Under the pieces are notes generated by a model. It did no database searches, was not told where the DNA came from, and saw only the letters and a program-made list of their open reading frames with translations. A program made the position numbers and the translations under genes. A stretch of DNA of 64,000 bases. Source: Catonia carolina. Taxonomy: Eukaryota > Arthropoda > Insecta > Hemiptera > Achilidae. Shown here piece by piece: positions 42,546 to 56,767 of the stretch; position 1 is the stretch's first letter, and every line of letters begins with the position of its first letter. The stretch is taken from NCBI GenBank assembly GCA_035578175.1, contig JAQMRL010000003.1, positions 84,641,969-84,705,968 on the forward strand. Reading direction: 5' to 3'.

Positions 42546-45500
42546 TTTTTGGTTATAAAATACCAAAACTTGATTAAAATAATAAATATAATAAAGCTGA
42601 TTTAATAATTTTGAACAGTAGAATATACATAGGTCATTAACTAAACTATTACATAAATCTAAATAATAATAATTTTCAATAACTTACCTCCAAAAATTTA
42701 CTTTTTGTGTTGAAAACAATGCAACCTCTCTATCTAGTATGTAGCTTCTATGAATAGTCAGCCATATGCAAATAGGCTTATGAAGTAGAACACTAGTTCA
42801 AACTTTTACCACAGGAGCGCTAGTTACAAACAACAAATAGGGATGAAGAAAATTGCTTTGTTTCACTGTGCCCCAACTTACCCTACATAATGTTAAACTT
42901 ACCTACAAAAATATATTAACTAGTATATTATTGATGCAAGGTAATTTTTTAAGACTGAGAAAAGTGTGATATAATCATCCCTACCCTACTAATTTATACC
43001 ATTATTAAAAAATTTGTTAATAATAAACGGAGAAAAAATAAAAGAAAAGAAAATGTTTTAAACATTCAACTCTCCCGTAAATTAAGACACAAAAGTGTAA
43101 GATAAATTAAAGTTTAAGAGTTCCATTATATGAGTCTAAATTGAACTCAAACTATCTTTTGGAAATGCAGTAAAACCTCCCTTAACTGCATGTACTTACC
43201 CATAACGGGCAGGTGGAGTGTTAAATTAATTGCACTCGATCTGTTGGTTCCAGGGCTACAAAAAATAGTTCTGTTTCTTTTCACATGGTCAGCCAATTAT
43301 ATGACTGAAACATTTAAGAACAGAGAGGTAAAGTTGTAAAAGACACTAGTCAAGAGTTATCCCCTCTGAGAGTAATGAATTTCACTATACAGCCAGACCT
43401 TGTGGTGAATGAAGTGAAAGTGTCATTTGCAGGAAGGAAAGTGGATGCTTTTCGGAGGGCTACAAATCAACAGGTGGTTCTTATACCTTCATAAGATATT
43501 CATTATTGGGAACTTCAAAAAGAGATTACTGTACCATTAAACTTGAAAATTTGTAAAATTCTAGTGTTAAAAAGCACAAATAATCAAAATACACCAGTTT
43601 TTTTAAAAATGCAATCTTCTGTAAAAAGTACAACTAAATTTGTAATTTTATTTAGAATTTAAAGAAAATATGTAATACAAACAAATAATTTATTGTTTTG
43701 TGAAATACACATTTTTGTTAAAGTTTTTTGTTATTTATTAAAATTCCTTGGAGACTTGAAAATGAAAAGATAAGTTGTATTCCACACTGACCTCTCTGCT
43801 ATCCCTGTGAGTATTCATTAGGTATTTTTGTGTGTTTACTGTTTTTTTGGGACTACCTTGGTTAACCGGGATCTACTGTATTTACAAACACCTCTCATTA
43901 GCTATAAAAATTCATCCCTTTCAACTCTTGATAAGATAAATTAATTTATAAAATATGAATTAACACAAATTTTTTTAAAAAAATACACAAAACTTATAAA
44001 TTAAATGATTTATTTTAAAAAATATATGTACAACAATAAAATGATAAGAAACATAAATGTTGTGTATTACAAAGCTGTAATTATTATTAAAAAGAATATT
44101 CTAACATACAATTAAAAAATAGACGATATAATAATAATAATAATAATAGTAAATACTAAATAAATAAATAATTTACTTTCACCATGTATGTACTATTAAT
44201 AAAAATAATAATAATGAACTAATACTAAAAAAATTAATAAATTAAATCACCAAAAGACAATAAATGTAATCATAACAATAGAATAATAATAATAATAATA
44301 ATAATAAACATGGTTATACCAAATTTAAAATTTAATTAATAATTATAAATAATAATTAACATAATTAAGTATAATTGTACTAATAATATTATGTATTTAT
44401 TCAACAGGTATTATTTTGTACTTACTAAATTAGAGGATAGTCAAGGAAAACATAGTACAAGTAAACAGTTTTAGAGTCCTTTTTAAAAATAAATTTTTGG
44501 TTAGAGTATGTGAGGTTTTATTTGAGGCCCAGAATACAATGTAAAATACATAATTGACATGGACATTGTGAATGAAACAATCAAATTGTCTGAGAAATTT
44601 CAGTGTTCAAATTTTTTATACAATTTTAAAGAACTAACTCTACGTTGATTTTTGTCAAGATGAGACTGGAGCCTTTTGCTTCTCTATAACTCCTGTTTAT
44701 ATAATAGTAAATAAGCTACAGCGATAACAGTAATAAAGGCAAAACTAAAACTGGAAATTCTATGGAATGCACTCTTTAAACCTGAAATCTATTGTTCCCA
44801 GTTCATGAGAGCTATCTACCATTATTGCCTAAAAGTGCAGATAACTGTAAATTCAGAAATGCAAAAGTTCTTTTTTCTCTAGCACTATACAAGGATTTAC
44901 AATAATTGAAATCTTGATAATATATTTACATTTATAACACCTTTATTACAAAGAATGAATTAAGATAGATATAATAAATTCTTTTGCAAAAAAATAATCT
45001 TGTATGACAATTTAATTATAAATATATTATGTATTCCGCAGCCTATACTCAATCTTATTGTAAAAATATTTAATTTTTCACTAACCTGTTACAGCTGCTG
45101 TATCACTTAGTTCTTTATCTTTTTTTTTAATATGTATTTCTACTTTCTGCTGACATGTTTCGGTGGATCCACTATTATACAAGTAAATAAAATTGAATCT
45201 AAACTTGTTAAATTTTCAGAAGATGTACCTTCAATCATTTGAATAAAACTTTTTTTATGCAATGGTTTTTACAAATGTCAGAAAATTTAATTTCAATTTT
45301 ATGTACCTGATGGATTCATAGAAACATGTCAGTAAAAAGTAGGTATATACAGTAAAACTCACTTCATTAAAATATAGAGGGCGGTCTCGATTTCGAATAA
45401 CACGCAAAGACATATTTTTAAGTTTAAAAACTGTAGAAGGGAATATACAGTAATCTCACGATTGTTTATTAGTATTAGTAAATGAAAATACAGCAATTTT

Positions 45501-45769
45501 ATGAGAATAAAATAATAATATTTTAATTACAATACAGTAATTATATAATTTTTTCAGGTTTTGATGCGGCAATATCATGCCATCATTTGTACGCATGATG
45601 GTGAAGATTTCTTACACCTTCAATACAAGGGAACCTAAAACTAATTTAAAGAATACTGAAACCTTATATTCATAATTTATTTCATTGGACACTGTTCTTT
45701 ACCTAAACGACACTTTAAATTCAGTACTGTACATTATGGTATAACCAAATTTTAAAAAAATTGGATCCG
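42546..45769. other. AT-rich intergenic DNA
   Basis: Besides the pogo-like MITE at 43168, only (TAA)n-type microsatellites (44130-44150, 44285-44308). Confidence 0.5.
43168..43878 (+). mobile_element. pogo-like MITE containing a truncated family D copy
   Basis: Left end CAGTAAAACCTCCCTTAACT, right end (inverted) CAGTAGATCCCGGTTAACCA, with TA only on the right. Family D piece at 43199-43480. Confidence 0.5.
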
Positions 45770-46464
45770 TTTTGGTTAAGCTGGGTTACGGACAGACTGG
45801 ATTCATTACAGACTAAATGAAAAGATATGCTGCGATGACTGGATCGCTAAACTCAGAAGTGGACAAGTGTTAACACGGAATACATACAATAAAAAATCAC
45901 TATCGGTAAACACAAAAATTAAACAACTTTAAGAACCAAAATCTTATACGGCAACAAAACCCTAGCGTGGATAGACTGGGGAGGAATCAAGGAAGCCTGC
46001 AGAAAAGTAGAACACAGGATACTCAGAATTTGCATAAAAAAGAAGCACAAGGTAGACAATCGCTACAGACTTTTGCCTTACGATCAAATCTACAGAGACA
46101 TAGTACCAATAACAGTGGCCATGCACAAGAAACGGTTGACGTATTTTGGACATATAATAAGTACACCAAACACTAGACTTTTACGCAGAATAATTGACCA
46201 TGCAATGAGATGAAAAATGGATGTTGGTAATGCATATATGTGACACAAAGAAATTAAAAGGGATTTACAAGAACTTGGACTAACTCATGAAGATCTAATG
46301 GAAAAATCACCCAAATACAAACAGGTCATCAAGGACCACAACCATTGGACACAGAAAAGAAAGTATAAGAAGAGGGAATTTTCAGAAGCAGCCAAACAGA
46401 AGCATGCTCAGAACATGAGAGAATATCACGCCAAAAAGAGACTGAAAGCTTTTAAATTGACTTA
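45770..46464 (+). mobile_element. Decayed LINE reverse-transcriptase C-terminal fragment
   Basis: Plus strand: GNKTLAWIDWGGIKEACRKV, ILRICIKKKHKVDNRYRLLP, AMHKKRLTYFGHIISTPNTR and a Lys-rich tail to KRLKAFKLT. At least two in-frame stops (at 46211 and 46240). Confidence 0.65.
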
Positions 46465-48084
46465 AGTGTGGTCCATTGTGGCTAAACAAGCAAAAAATAA
46501 GGTAAAAAACAAAAGTGATATAACAGCTTAACCATTTTAGTAAAAAATTATATATTTCTACAATAGAACCATTTAATTAACTGCATCCGTCTAACGCAAA
46601 CAGTTTAACAATGGATAATGCACATCTTTTAGACAAATTAAATTGGATACCCATCCTAAAAAAACCTTTATAAGGCTCACACAGATATCTATTTGTTTTT
46701 AAAAATGAAAAATCACCTTAAGACAAACAAGTCAAGAAAAGACACCATTATATACCACATTTTCTCCAATTTCACTAATTAAACAGATCATTGTAACGTT
46801 TCATCATTTTGGGTTTTGATTTCTGTATTATCCCCAAAAACTATGAAGTGATAATTTTTTACCTTAAAACAGTGTAAGTAATTTTTTTTAAATGAGTAAT
46901 TATTAGAGTACGAACACATCAAAAATAACCAAAAGAAAGTATCAATTCTTGTATTAAGAATACCATCTTTCAGTCAAAATATTTCTTAATGGATGTAACT
47001 ATACTAACATACTATCCCAGCTTAAGATTACAGATTAAATTAACGAATTGTATCAACACAATTTAATCATGAAAAATATTCTTGACATCTTAACTAACTG
47101 GACATCTAAATAAGTTAGTTTGTGTAATATTCCATTTCTCTTTTGACAGTTTCACTGTAAATTCAACCTGAAATTTTTTCTCAGAATCAGCAAAAACAAT
47201 AAATTTTAATTTCCTTTTTGGAATAAAAATTATAGATTTATTAACAATAGGCTTTAACTAGTCAAATTATAATTTTAAAAGCCTATTTACTAAAATAAAT
47301 AATATACACTAAGTATTTTTATATCAGCTGATTTTAAAGTTTATATGAAAGAAAAAACAAATCCCTCGAGTGTTTCAAAGAATTTATCAAAAAATAAATT
47401 TATACATATTAAATTCTGACCTTAAAAAAATAATACAACTTCAAGAAAGATTTTAGCAGTTAGGCAACTAGTATTTGCAAAGTGTACTTTAAAAATAAAT
47501 TCTAAGCACATGAAATCTAATAACCCCATAAGTGATATAGATGAGATATCTCATGTCACATGGTGTCTGATTCAGATAGCCATAAAACAAATGATAAAAA
47601 GTAGTTTGACAAATCACTGATAGAAATATTTCAATATTAATTATCTTTCCACTTATTTGTTTTCATGTCAACTTGCGGGGTATGAGAGTGTTTATCGAAT
47701 TGGACAATTAATTTATCAATTTGCAGGCTCCTATTTTACAATTTTACTTTATATGAAATTCTTAAGGTCAATCAAGGGTTATCAAGACAAGACAGAACCA
47801 GAAATAAACGTAAAAGGCAAGAATTGTTCATTTTTCACTCGATAAAACAATAAAATTTTACCGTGCCCAATGGGTCGACCATTTATATAGAATGCCAAAA
47901 AAACCCTTACCTGGTTTAGAAAGAAAATACAAACCAGTATGAAGCAGAGATATTGGCAATTTGAACAAAAGATTGGTGCTGGAACAGAGAGAAATGCCTA
48001 ACCCAAGAAGAATAATTTACATGAAGCTTGAGAAATTTATAGTTTTATATTTTCATTATCAAAATTTTTTAAATTACAATTTTT
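46465..48084. other. AT-rich intergenic DNA
   Basis: No gene recognised; short open frames only. Confidence 0.5.
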
Positions 48085-48250
48085 AAAAATGGCAGAGAGC
48101 TACGAGTTCCAGCTAGATGGAGGAAACAAGGACGATCCAGAAAATAGTGGATAGATCATGTTATGAGAGCTATATAGAGGTGGGATCTAACGGATGAAAA
48201 TGGGTTCAATAGAAATGAATGACGTTAACAACCTAGTGCTATAGAACAGC
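48085..48250 (+). mobile_element. LINE C-terminal relic
   Basis: Plus strand ELRVPARWRKQGRSRK, stop, WIDHVMRAI, stop, RWDLTDENGF: the Arg-Pro-Arg-x-x-W / D-L block of reverse-transcriptase tails. Short and dead. Confidence 0.5.
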
Positions 48251-48852
48251 TGATATAATTTTTTTTTAATGATACCTTTGCAATTTTCACAAAAAAAATA
48301 AAGCGCTGGGGATATAAATATAAAAACTAAAAACGCTTAACATAAATTTATAAAATTCATTTAGTAAATGGTATTTCGTTGAGGAAAATATGTTTTTCCA
48401 TTCATGGAAATTTAATCATTAAAATATATCTTATAAATTCTTATCTACAGGAAAATTTGAAATTTTTTTGATGATGATTATTAATCATTAATTAAAAAAG
48501 GACAGTTCAACAAATTATTATTATTATTCTATAATCAAACCAATTTTAACGAAAACAATAAAATACCGAAAGATACAATAACCTGGCTCTCTTATTCCAA
48601 TTCATTAACTACCACTTAGATTTTACAAACAAGAGATATTTCCAGATACTAATAATAATATTAACTATAAACCAAACGATATTATCTACGTAACTTAAAA
48701 AAATATCACTTATAAATTTTAAATATATTTTAATACACAATGTTAATCATTATAATATTATTATTATTATTAAACTATACTTAAATTCTAATATTTGAAG
48801 AGTCATGGGGAATAACGATCAGAATCTACATATATATATATATATATATATA

Positions 48853-49877
48853 CAGTAAAATCTCTCTATAGCGGAAATCTCTCTTTAGCGGCATTATTTG
48901 CCGACCCCGACCCTTTCGTATACTACGATAATGTATTTAACTCTCGTTATAGCGGCACAAAAATCTCTCTATAGCGGCAAAACAATATCTTCAGGATATG
49001 GATTTAGACGCCTATTTAGGGGCAGACAATGACTTAGCCACTTCAGCAGATGTTGGCAATGATGCAATAATCGAAAATGTCTAAGCCCAAAACAACGAGC
49101 AAGAAAGTGAATGACGATGAAATGGAAACAGAAATGTTGTCCCTTCAAGTAAACAAGCAGTAGACGCTATTCTTGTTGTTTCAACGTACTGTCATTGCCA
49201 ATATGTAAATGAAAATTTACAAGTTTTAAACATTGAAAATGAGATTGAAGACATGTTTTATGAATTGAAAACGAAACAAAATTTACAACTTATTTTACGA
49301 AATGAAATGTACTTCACAATCATTGTTTCCTTAATAACAAAAAAATATATACTGTACTGTGTATTTTTTTGTGTTTGTGTAGCCTATGTTTTAGGAGATT
49401 TTAATTGTATGATCTTATGTTTATTACTGTTCAGTAAAAACCGAGTTTCAGTGCTAATTAATTTTAGGCTATCTATTATGGTATGTACTGTATGAATGAT
49501 TATTGAAAAAAGTTCAATACGAAAAGTGAAATTCTATTGTTAAACATTAGTAACACAACATCTAATAAAACCAGTTTGTATCCAAATTTCTTGTTAAGTT
49601 AATAACCTACACTTTATGTAGGTAATTAATTTAAATATCTCACTGTATTGAAGTAATCTACTGTATTAAACATTCGTCATAAAGTTATCTATTCAGTAGT
49701 TTTTCAAAAACTTATTCCATGCACCATTTACATACGTATATAAGTTATTTTGTACAGAAAAATTAGTACTTTAACTTCCCTCCCACCGTTAATTACTCGC
49801 TCTCTCTATAACGGAACTCTCTTTATAGCGGCGGTATCTCATGGTCCCTTCAATTCCGCTATAGAGAGATTTTACTG
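48853..49877 (+). mobile_element. Tigger/pogo-like element with transposase C-terminal remnant
   Basis: 1025 bp between TA dinucleotides; inverted ends CAGTAAAATCTCTCTATAGC, followed on both sides by further tctctttatagcgg-like repeats. Within, 49160-49270 reads VDAILVVSTYCHCQYVNENL and IENEIEDM, like the C-terminal tail of Tigger/Jerky transposases. The DDE core is deleted. Preceded by a (TA)n tract at 48831-48852. Confidence 0.82.
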
Positions 49878-51050
49878 TATATATTTTTTTTCAGAAATCA
49901 AGAGGAGTTTTATCAAATCATAGTGGAATATATTTAATTTATACTTTTGACATCTTGTCTATTCAATAATTATACATTGATAATATCCTGTGTTTCTGAT
50001 AAAAATAAGTAAATAATAATTCTGATAAAATAAAAAGGAAAATTCTTAAAACATCCTTGGCCATTAGAGGACGGAAATGGGGACATTATAACAAGAAACA
50101 ATCGAATCAGAGCATTTACATGATGACCGAACTCTTTTATCAATTGACAACCAAGAAACAATTAAATTTTTTCAGTCATAAGGTAAAATTGGATTCAAAC
50201 ACTCCCAAGGAATACAACATGTCAGTAATAAGGTGTACCAAGACAGAATACAATTTAGAAAGAGAATAAATAACATTTAGGTGAAGCCAGTGACAATAAT
50301 GTCTAATAAAACTTGGGTGAGAATGTCAAGAGGTGAAAAAAGTCTATTAGGAGAAACAAACAAGAATAGAAAATTAAATCTAACTTACTCAATGCATAGT
50401 CAAATTGGGCTTATTTAGCAGCAAAAAATCCAGTTATCTTAAATTTCTAATGGAATCTTCATAGAAGGCCGCAGCCAGACAGCAAGCAGGTTAGCAGTTC
50501 AAGTAGTGGAGCAGCATTTAAGCTGAGCTGGTACCATGGACAAACAGAAAGCAGTAAGCTGCTAACACACTTTTCATCTGCATATCACTTGGTTCAGTCA
50601 TGCCCCCTGTTTTGTCTCGATTTATGAAATAACTACTTTCAAGTGAAAGTTCCCCTATGTTAATGAATTTTTTACAATTATTTTGACAGACCTAAATATT
50701 TTTAAAGGCGTACTAAAAGTTATTGAATTATTTTTTAGTTATTTGTTAGTTTTTTGATATTACATATAGTCATTAGTTTGTAATTCTTTGCACACTTCAT
50801 TCCACGCAGTAGCTGATCCATGAAATGTTTATCTGACACATTCCACAAAATGACATGTTTATATACAGCCAATATTAGTGATCGAGTGTCGAAATCCATG
50901 ATTGAAAAATTAATGTACGCAATAAAAGAATGGAAACTGAACTGAGATGTGAGCTTGTAAGCTGGTTAAATAAAATTTAGTGTTTTTAATCAGGTTAGAA
51001 CAGTAAGCAGTAGAGCACGTCCAGCTAATTGTGTGGCCACGCCTAATATA

Positions 51051-52376
51051 ACAGGTGAGGCAGTGAATCGGGCGATTTGGCAACACACTACAGTCTCCTG
51101 TAGTGTGGCTAGGAGAATGAGACTACCGCCATCTTGAAGCGTCTGTTTTACCATTTAGTTCCAATGGAGTCGTGGAGCGGTGCACAATGAGCATACATTG
51201 TTAAAGCGTATAATAAAAATAATGATTGTTACATGTTCGCGCAGTGTGCATTTCGTAATTATTTCAATATTCCGTGTAATGATCCGATACCTTCAGCCCA
51301 TGCAATAAAAATATGGGTTAAAAACTTTGATGAAACAGGCTCAACACTGAAGACACGAACTGGAAGCATAAAAAGTGTTCATACACCAGAAAACATTGAC
51401 AAAGTGCAGGTGGCTGTGTTAAGAAGTCCTACGCATTCAGCTCGACAGCATGCAATATCACTTGGCATTTCTAATCGCAGTGTGAGGAGGATTTTACACA
51501 AAGATCTACAGTTCCATCCGTTTAAAATTCAGGTAGTGCACGCTTTGAAAAATGTTGATCACGCATCCCGACTTGCTTTTTGTTATCGATTATTGGACAT
51601 GATGAATGACAATGCAGATCTTCTCAACAATCTTTGGATGAGTGATGAAGTTCACTTCCATCTTTTGAGCTTCGTAAAAATAAGCAGAATTTTAGATATT
51701 GGTCACGCGAGAATCCACAAAAAATACATGAAAAGCCGCTTCACAGTATTAAAGCGACACTTTGGTGTGCAATATCAACACAGGCTATCGTAGGACCATA
51801 TGTTTTTGAGGATGACAATGAACATGCAGTTACAGTGAATATACAGCGCTATGTTAACAAGTTGGAGAACTGTCTTCAACCGGAATTAGTTTGTTATCCG
51901 GCTTACCAAAACATGTTTTTTCAACAAGACGGTGCTACCTGCCACACATCCAGGGCTTAAATTAATGTTTTGCGGCGCTTGTTTCCCAATCGCATCATTT
52001 CTAAGAACGGAGACATTTCATGACCAGCCAGATCACCAGATCTCTCTGCATGTGATTACTTTCTACGGGAACACTTAAAATTACATGTTTTCCAATCTCC
52101 ACCGCCTCAAAATGTACGGGAAATTAAAGAATGGATACGTGAAGAAGTGGCACGAATTCCTACAGCCACATTACGAAATGTGATGAATAACCTTCGTGCA
52201 CGAGTTCAGGAATGTGTGCGACAAAATGGAGGACATCTTTATGATATGATTTTCAAGTAATTTATAAAAAAATGTAAATATGTAAGTATTACTTGGTATA
52301 TTCTAAATTAATTAAACTACATTTTTTAACTTCCTCACAGTGTTTTCATAACCGCCCGATTCACTGCCTCACCTGT
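51051..52376 (+). mobile_element. Mariner-superfamily element with decayed transposase
   Basis: 1326 bp between TA dinucleotides with perfect 24-bp inverted ends (beginning ACAGGTGAGGCAGTGAATCG). Inserted in a larger TIR element (50467-52456). The intact terminal repeats contrast with a transposase carrying several stops. Confidence 0.9.
51233..52260 (+). pseudogene. Mariner-superfamily transposase, frameshifted and with stops
   Basis: The first 186 codons give the HTH region (AHAIKIWVKNFDETGSTLK, NRSVRRILHKDLQFHPFK) and the first catalytic Asp (WMSDEVHFHL). After a frame change near 51790, FFQQDGATCHTS (second Asp), a stop, another stop before PARSPDLSACDYFLREHLK (third acidic site), and a C-terminus ending GGHLYDMIFK. 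Related to the elements at 24295 and 57089 by the RSPDL-type motif and C-terminal block. Confidence 0.85.
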
Positions 52377-52456
52377 TATTATAACATTCATTAGTTTGTT
52401 CTAATCTGCTTGCATGCTCAATGCTGCTACAACCTGCTTGCTGTCTGGGCGCAGCC

Positions 52457-55400
52457 TAATTGTTAGAAGAAGAGTTTATTGAGAAATGCATTGTAAATAA
52501 ATAGGGGTATCAATAAGGAGCACAGTAACTAAATATTACAATTACCTGGTATGATTATGCCATCAGTGAACTCTGATCATTTTTTCTTGTCGATTATAAT
52601 TGTGATTCTGTTCATTATTTCCCTTCTAAGTAAATCGTTACAGCCGTCTTTTCCTTTGAACTATAAGTGATACAAATTATTTTTGTGTAAAGTAAATCAA
52701 ATCTTTTCATACCACCCAGGTTAAGATGTTAAAAATTATTCTTTAAAGAGCATTGACTTTGATCATTTTCCCCCACAACTCTTCATTTGTAAACAACAAA
52801 TTCCTGCATGATATTAATTAATAAATAACATTAATTAATTTTTATCATAATTCAATTAAAGCTAATTCTAATTTAACTTGTCATCTTGCCTCAATTATAT
52901 TAATTAGTTAATTAATTTAATATACAATTGCACACACATTGATTAAATTTTATTAATTTACATTAACGATATAGTATAATGTGTACGTAGTTTAAATAAG
53001 AATGTACTACAGAGATGTGCAATAATTGTTAAATAAATTATTTGTATTTAAAACAAACTAAAACTTTTAATTAAATAGTAATACAATTTTTTTTAAATTC
53101 CACCGTTAAGAGCGTTCGCACCAAAAAAAATGTAAAAATTATAGCATTTCAAGATATTTCAAAAGAAGATCAATTCATGGCATATTATTTTGACTGTTTT
53201 CAATTAGACTTGGTCTAAATATCTAAAAGCTATATCTAGCCTCTTAGTCAATACAATACTTTGTCTGCTAAAACACTGTCTTCATGGTGGAGCACAAAAT
53301 GTGAGTCTGTCAATAATATTATTTGGACTAGGATTCCACAAAATATTTTTTTATAAAAACAAAATAGCAACGAATTATTTGACTTGGGTATATATTGGGA
53401 TTTGTGTTCATATTATGAACATTACAAAATTTTTAATATTAGAACCATTGGAATTGTGCTTGGGAACCAACTGCATCACAACAGCGTTAAAATCATTTAA
53501 TGAAGTATGAAAAAGAAAAACAGACAGTGGAGTCCTTCAAATCCAAAATCCAAATACAAAAAAAGACGGAGTGCTCAGCAAAAAAGACAGACCAGAAGTT
53601 AAATACGATCCTGATAATCCTCCTTAAAAAGCTTCAAGGAGCTTAAAAGCGTCTTAAAAAAAAGTGGTTACTAAATAAAGTGATCAGTACATTAAAAACT
53701 AACATTAATTATCCGAAAATCATGTTTTTTAATGTTTTGGTACACTTATCTTAGCCACCAGAAGAGATATTTAAATAACTTTTTTCTTTTCCCAGAAAAT
53801 AGCGCTCAAAACAGCTATGGAGCAAAATTTCTAATAAAGAAATTACCAAATTTACAAACTATCATAACTTGCCAAAAAGAAAAATACATTTTAGACACTT
53901 GGAAAATGTTCATAAAAATTTTGGGTTTAAAAATAAAAAAAGTAACTCCACAGCTGTATAGATAACAATTCAGGGAATAAAATCTAAAAAAAAATCAAGT
54001 TAATCTCCAGTAGTTTTTTGAGAAAAGTGTACCAAAATTAAGATAGGATGGTGCAAACTCTCTTAAAAATATGAAATCCATCTGTTTTATTCTACCAGTT
54101 GAAATTTCAGAGGAAAAAATGAAAAAAGTGTTTAGTAATAAAAAAATAGCCATATTTGTTAAACTAAAAATTATACTTAAATCCTTGCAACAATGAAAAA
54201 TATAGTGGATTAACCACTTCACAAACTTTTTTAATTTAATAAAATCTTTTTTGTAAAAGCTTAATCACCAATATAATTTTTTAATAGATACAGTATAACT
54301 CTAATACCATTTCAGAGTTGGTCAGTGAGACTCCCGAGGCAGTAAAACCGGAGCCATAGTGGAAAATGATTGGCACCAAATGCAGTACTCTTGAAGAATT
54401 AGTATATCCAACTTTTTTGCATAATAATGTGCTAATGCAGATGATAAGGTTGATAAACGAAAAAATGCCACTTCTAACCGTAAATCAAACCAGTTGCATT
54501 ACATAGCAAAGCCAGTTGCACTGACCATAATAGTAAGTTTATTGGTTATTAAATGACAAGTTGATTGGGGAAGCAATAAGATTGACAAATCCAAGTGACT
54601 TTGCCGTGTACTCCCAAAGGAGGGATTTTACCTTCAAAAAATCTTTTGGTGTGAATTAGTGAAAAACTTACTATTTTTGAAATGTAGATTTCATAAAATT
54701 AAATCCAGTATAAAAATTATTTTAGAATAATACTCGAACTACAGTCAGTGTAGACTGAAAAGGAGCCACTAATTACAAAAATCTTAACTTGGGTGTACCA
54801 ATTGGGTGGGCCAATTTACATAAAAATGAATGTCAATTAAGGAAAAATTCCATTTTAGAACACTGTTTGGTTACAGTATTTCTTTTATAATAAATTACAT
54901 AATGTGTTCACTCAAAGAAAAAACAAATTACAAAAATTATAAAAACACATTATTACTTTTTGCATAAAAGAGGCTTTTGAGTACAAAATTAAGAGTAACT
55001 TAAAAAAATCTTAGAAATCAGTTAAGTAGGTAGGTCAAAAATTTTAATTTCTGGAAAATGGTAAATTTTTAAAAAACTGAAATTTTTGAAAAATGATAAT
55101 TACAACATAATCAGGATTTCACAGTAATTTTTTAACTTTATGTAATGCTGTACCATTACATTGTGGTTGCCTCTTATAGAACTTTAGACAATGAAGCAAG
55201 TCTTAAATAAAAGGAACTAATATAACTAAAGGATTAATATAACTAAATTCTTGAACGAAATATTAAGGTCTAAATTTTTTCACAAAAAAGATTGTAGATT
55301 TTGCTGACAGTTTTCATTTTTATGTACTTATTGATATAAAACATGAATCATTAATAAAATAAACATACCAAGTAAGTCTATAAAAAATTTGGGCAAATGC

Positions 55401-56363
55401 AAGAATCAATAAAATCAAAAGACGAGTAGATTCAATAAACAAATTTTTGATACATGCAATGACAAAACGACCAGAAATCTGAACTACAAACAAGAACATG
55501 GTTACTTTGACGAGGATGAATTCTGAAAAAAAAATAATTGATTTGAAGATTCATGCAAAAATGAAGATGGGAAGTAGAAGAAAGGAGAATCTCATAATAT
55601 CAAGTGATAATGAAAAAGTATAACGGTGAATTTGTTGTAAAGTAATATTTGCGATTGAATTCTTGTAAAAACATTTGTTGAAGGTAACCCCTTAAAATTT
55701 CCAATCCAGCATTTAACAAGGTTCCCTAAAACTTAAAAACAATACATTTCATTTTATAAACGGATTTAAATAATCAAAGTAAATAAATACTGTATCATCA
55801 ATTTTTATAGATTAATTATTAAAATTTTCCTTATTTACCGAACTGAAAAATTTTAATTTTACTGTAAATAAATTATTAATAAAAATAACTACTTTAATGT
55901 AGTGTGGATAAAATTTTTATTGATCCGCACATAGAATGTACCACAATATTACAACAAAAAATACTATTTAAAATCAAACCACTTAAAATAAATAATTCAT
56001 AAACTTTCATAGGCCAATGAAAACTATTCTATTCGCACCATCTATACACATATTTATTATAATAATAAAACCATAATATAATAATATACAGTAGAATGTT
56101 CATACAGATTATGAGAGCTTTTTTATTAAAACTGACATGCGTTTAAAGCAACACTTAATAATTATTTAAACTAAACTACATTTTAACCGAGACAAGAACA
56201 TAAAAAACCTATTACACTAATAAATCATAAATCACATGGGGACAGGGATGGGATACAACGATTTAGGAATGGGGAGAGGATTATAGGGTGAAGGGGATAA
56301 AGGGGAGAACTTTAATTATAATTAACCTACATACAATGACAATAATAATAGTAGCAATATAAT

Positions 56364-56413
<50 letters not shown>

Positions 56414-56556
56414 AATGCAAGGTTTCTTCCTTTTTTTCACATTATCCATATTTCCAAGCAATACTTGATTAACGTTTAACAATAGTTACTATAACTGTTT
56501 CCTTTTTTTTTTTAATTAAAATTAAAAAATAAAACACGAACAATGAAAAAAAACAA
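52457..56556. other. AT-rich intergenic DNA
   Basis: Short open frames (53301-53510, 53732-53965) are Ile/Lys/Phe-rich and look random. A (TAA)n tract lies at 56367-56411, beyond the Acf-like stop codon. Confidence 0.5.
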
Positions 56557-56767
56557 CTAAAATACTGTTCTCCGCATTCTACTACTCAATGGTTGTCCAT
56601 CTTCATCGTCTCCATTTTCATTTTCACTTTTTTTATTATTATCATCACCATCATCTTCGTCTTCTTCTTCGCCTGCTCTAATAGCTGCGGCTGAAGCGCT
56701 ATTTTTTATCTTCATTTTTCTTTCACTGCACAATTTTTCAAACACTTTCTGGAGCCTTTCACCGGCG
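56557..56767 (-). CDS. Acf: Acf-like gene, last exon with stop
   Basis: Acceptor gatttcag. One base completes Asn, followed by AGERLQKVFEKLC (helix C), then an acidic Glu/Asp/Asn tail and TAG at 56559-56557. The 3'UTR runs into AT-rich DNA and a (TAA)n tract. Confidence 0.78.

Larger units (their letters stand above)
50467..52456. mobile_element. TIR element interrupted by a mariner
   Basis: Inverted ends GGCCGCAGCCAGACAGCAAG / GGCTGCGCCCAGACAGCAAG, followed by related caggtt and gcagcatt blocks. About 660 bp without the mariner at 51051-52376. No clear target duplication or coding; hAT-like at best. Confidence 0.5.

Noticed and set aside
43199..43480. Separate full family D copy
   Set aside because: It is a 3'-truncated piece inside the pogo-like MITE; counted there.
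49980..50420. LINE coding relic (residues like WPLEDGNGDIITRNN)
   Set aside because: One suggestive stretch only; no reverse-transcriptase or endonuclease motif nearby.
53301..53965. Small host exons from open frames at 53301 and 53732
   Set aside because: Ile/Lys/Phe-rich composition typical of AT-rich random frames, and no splice-phase partner found.
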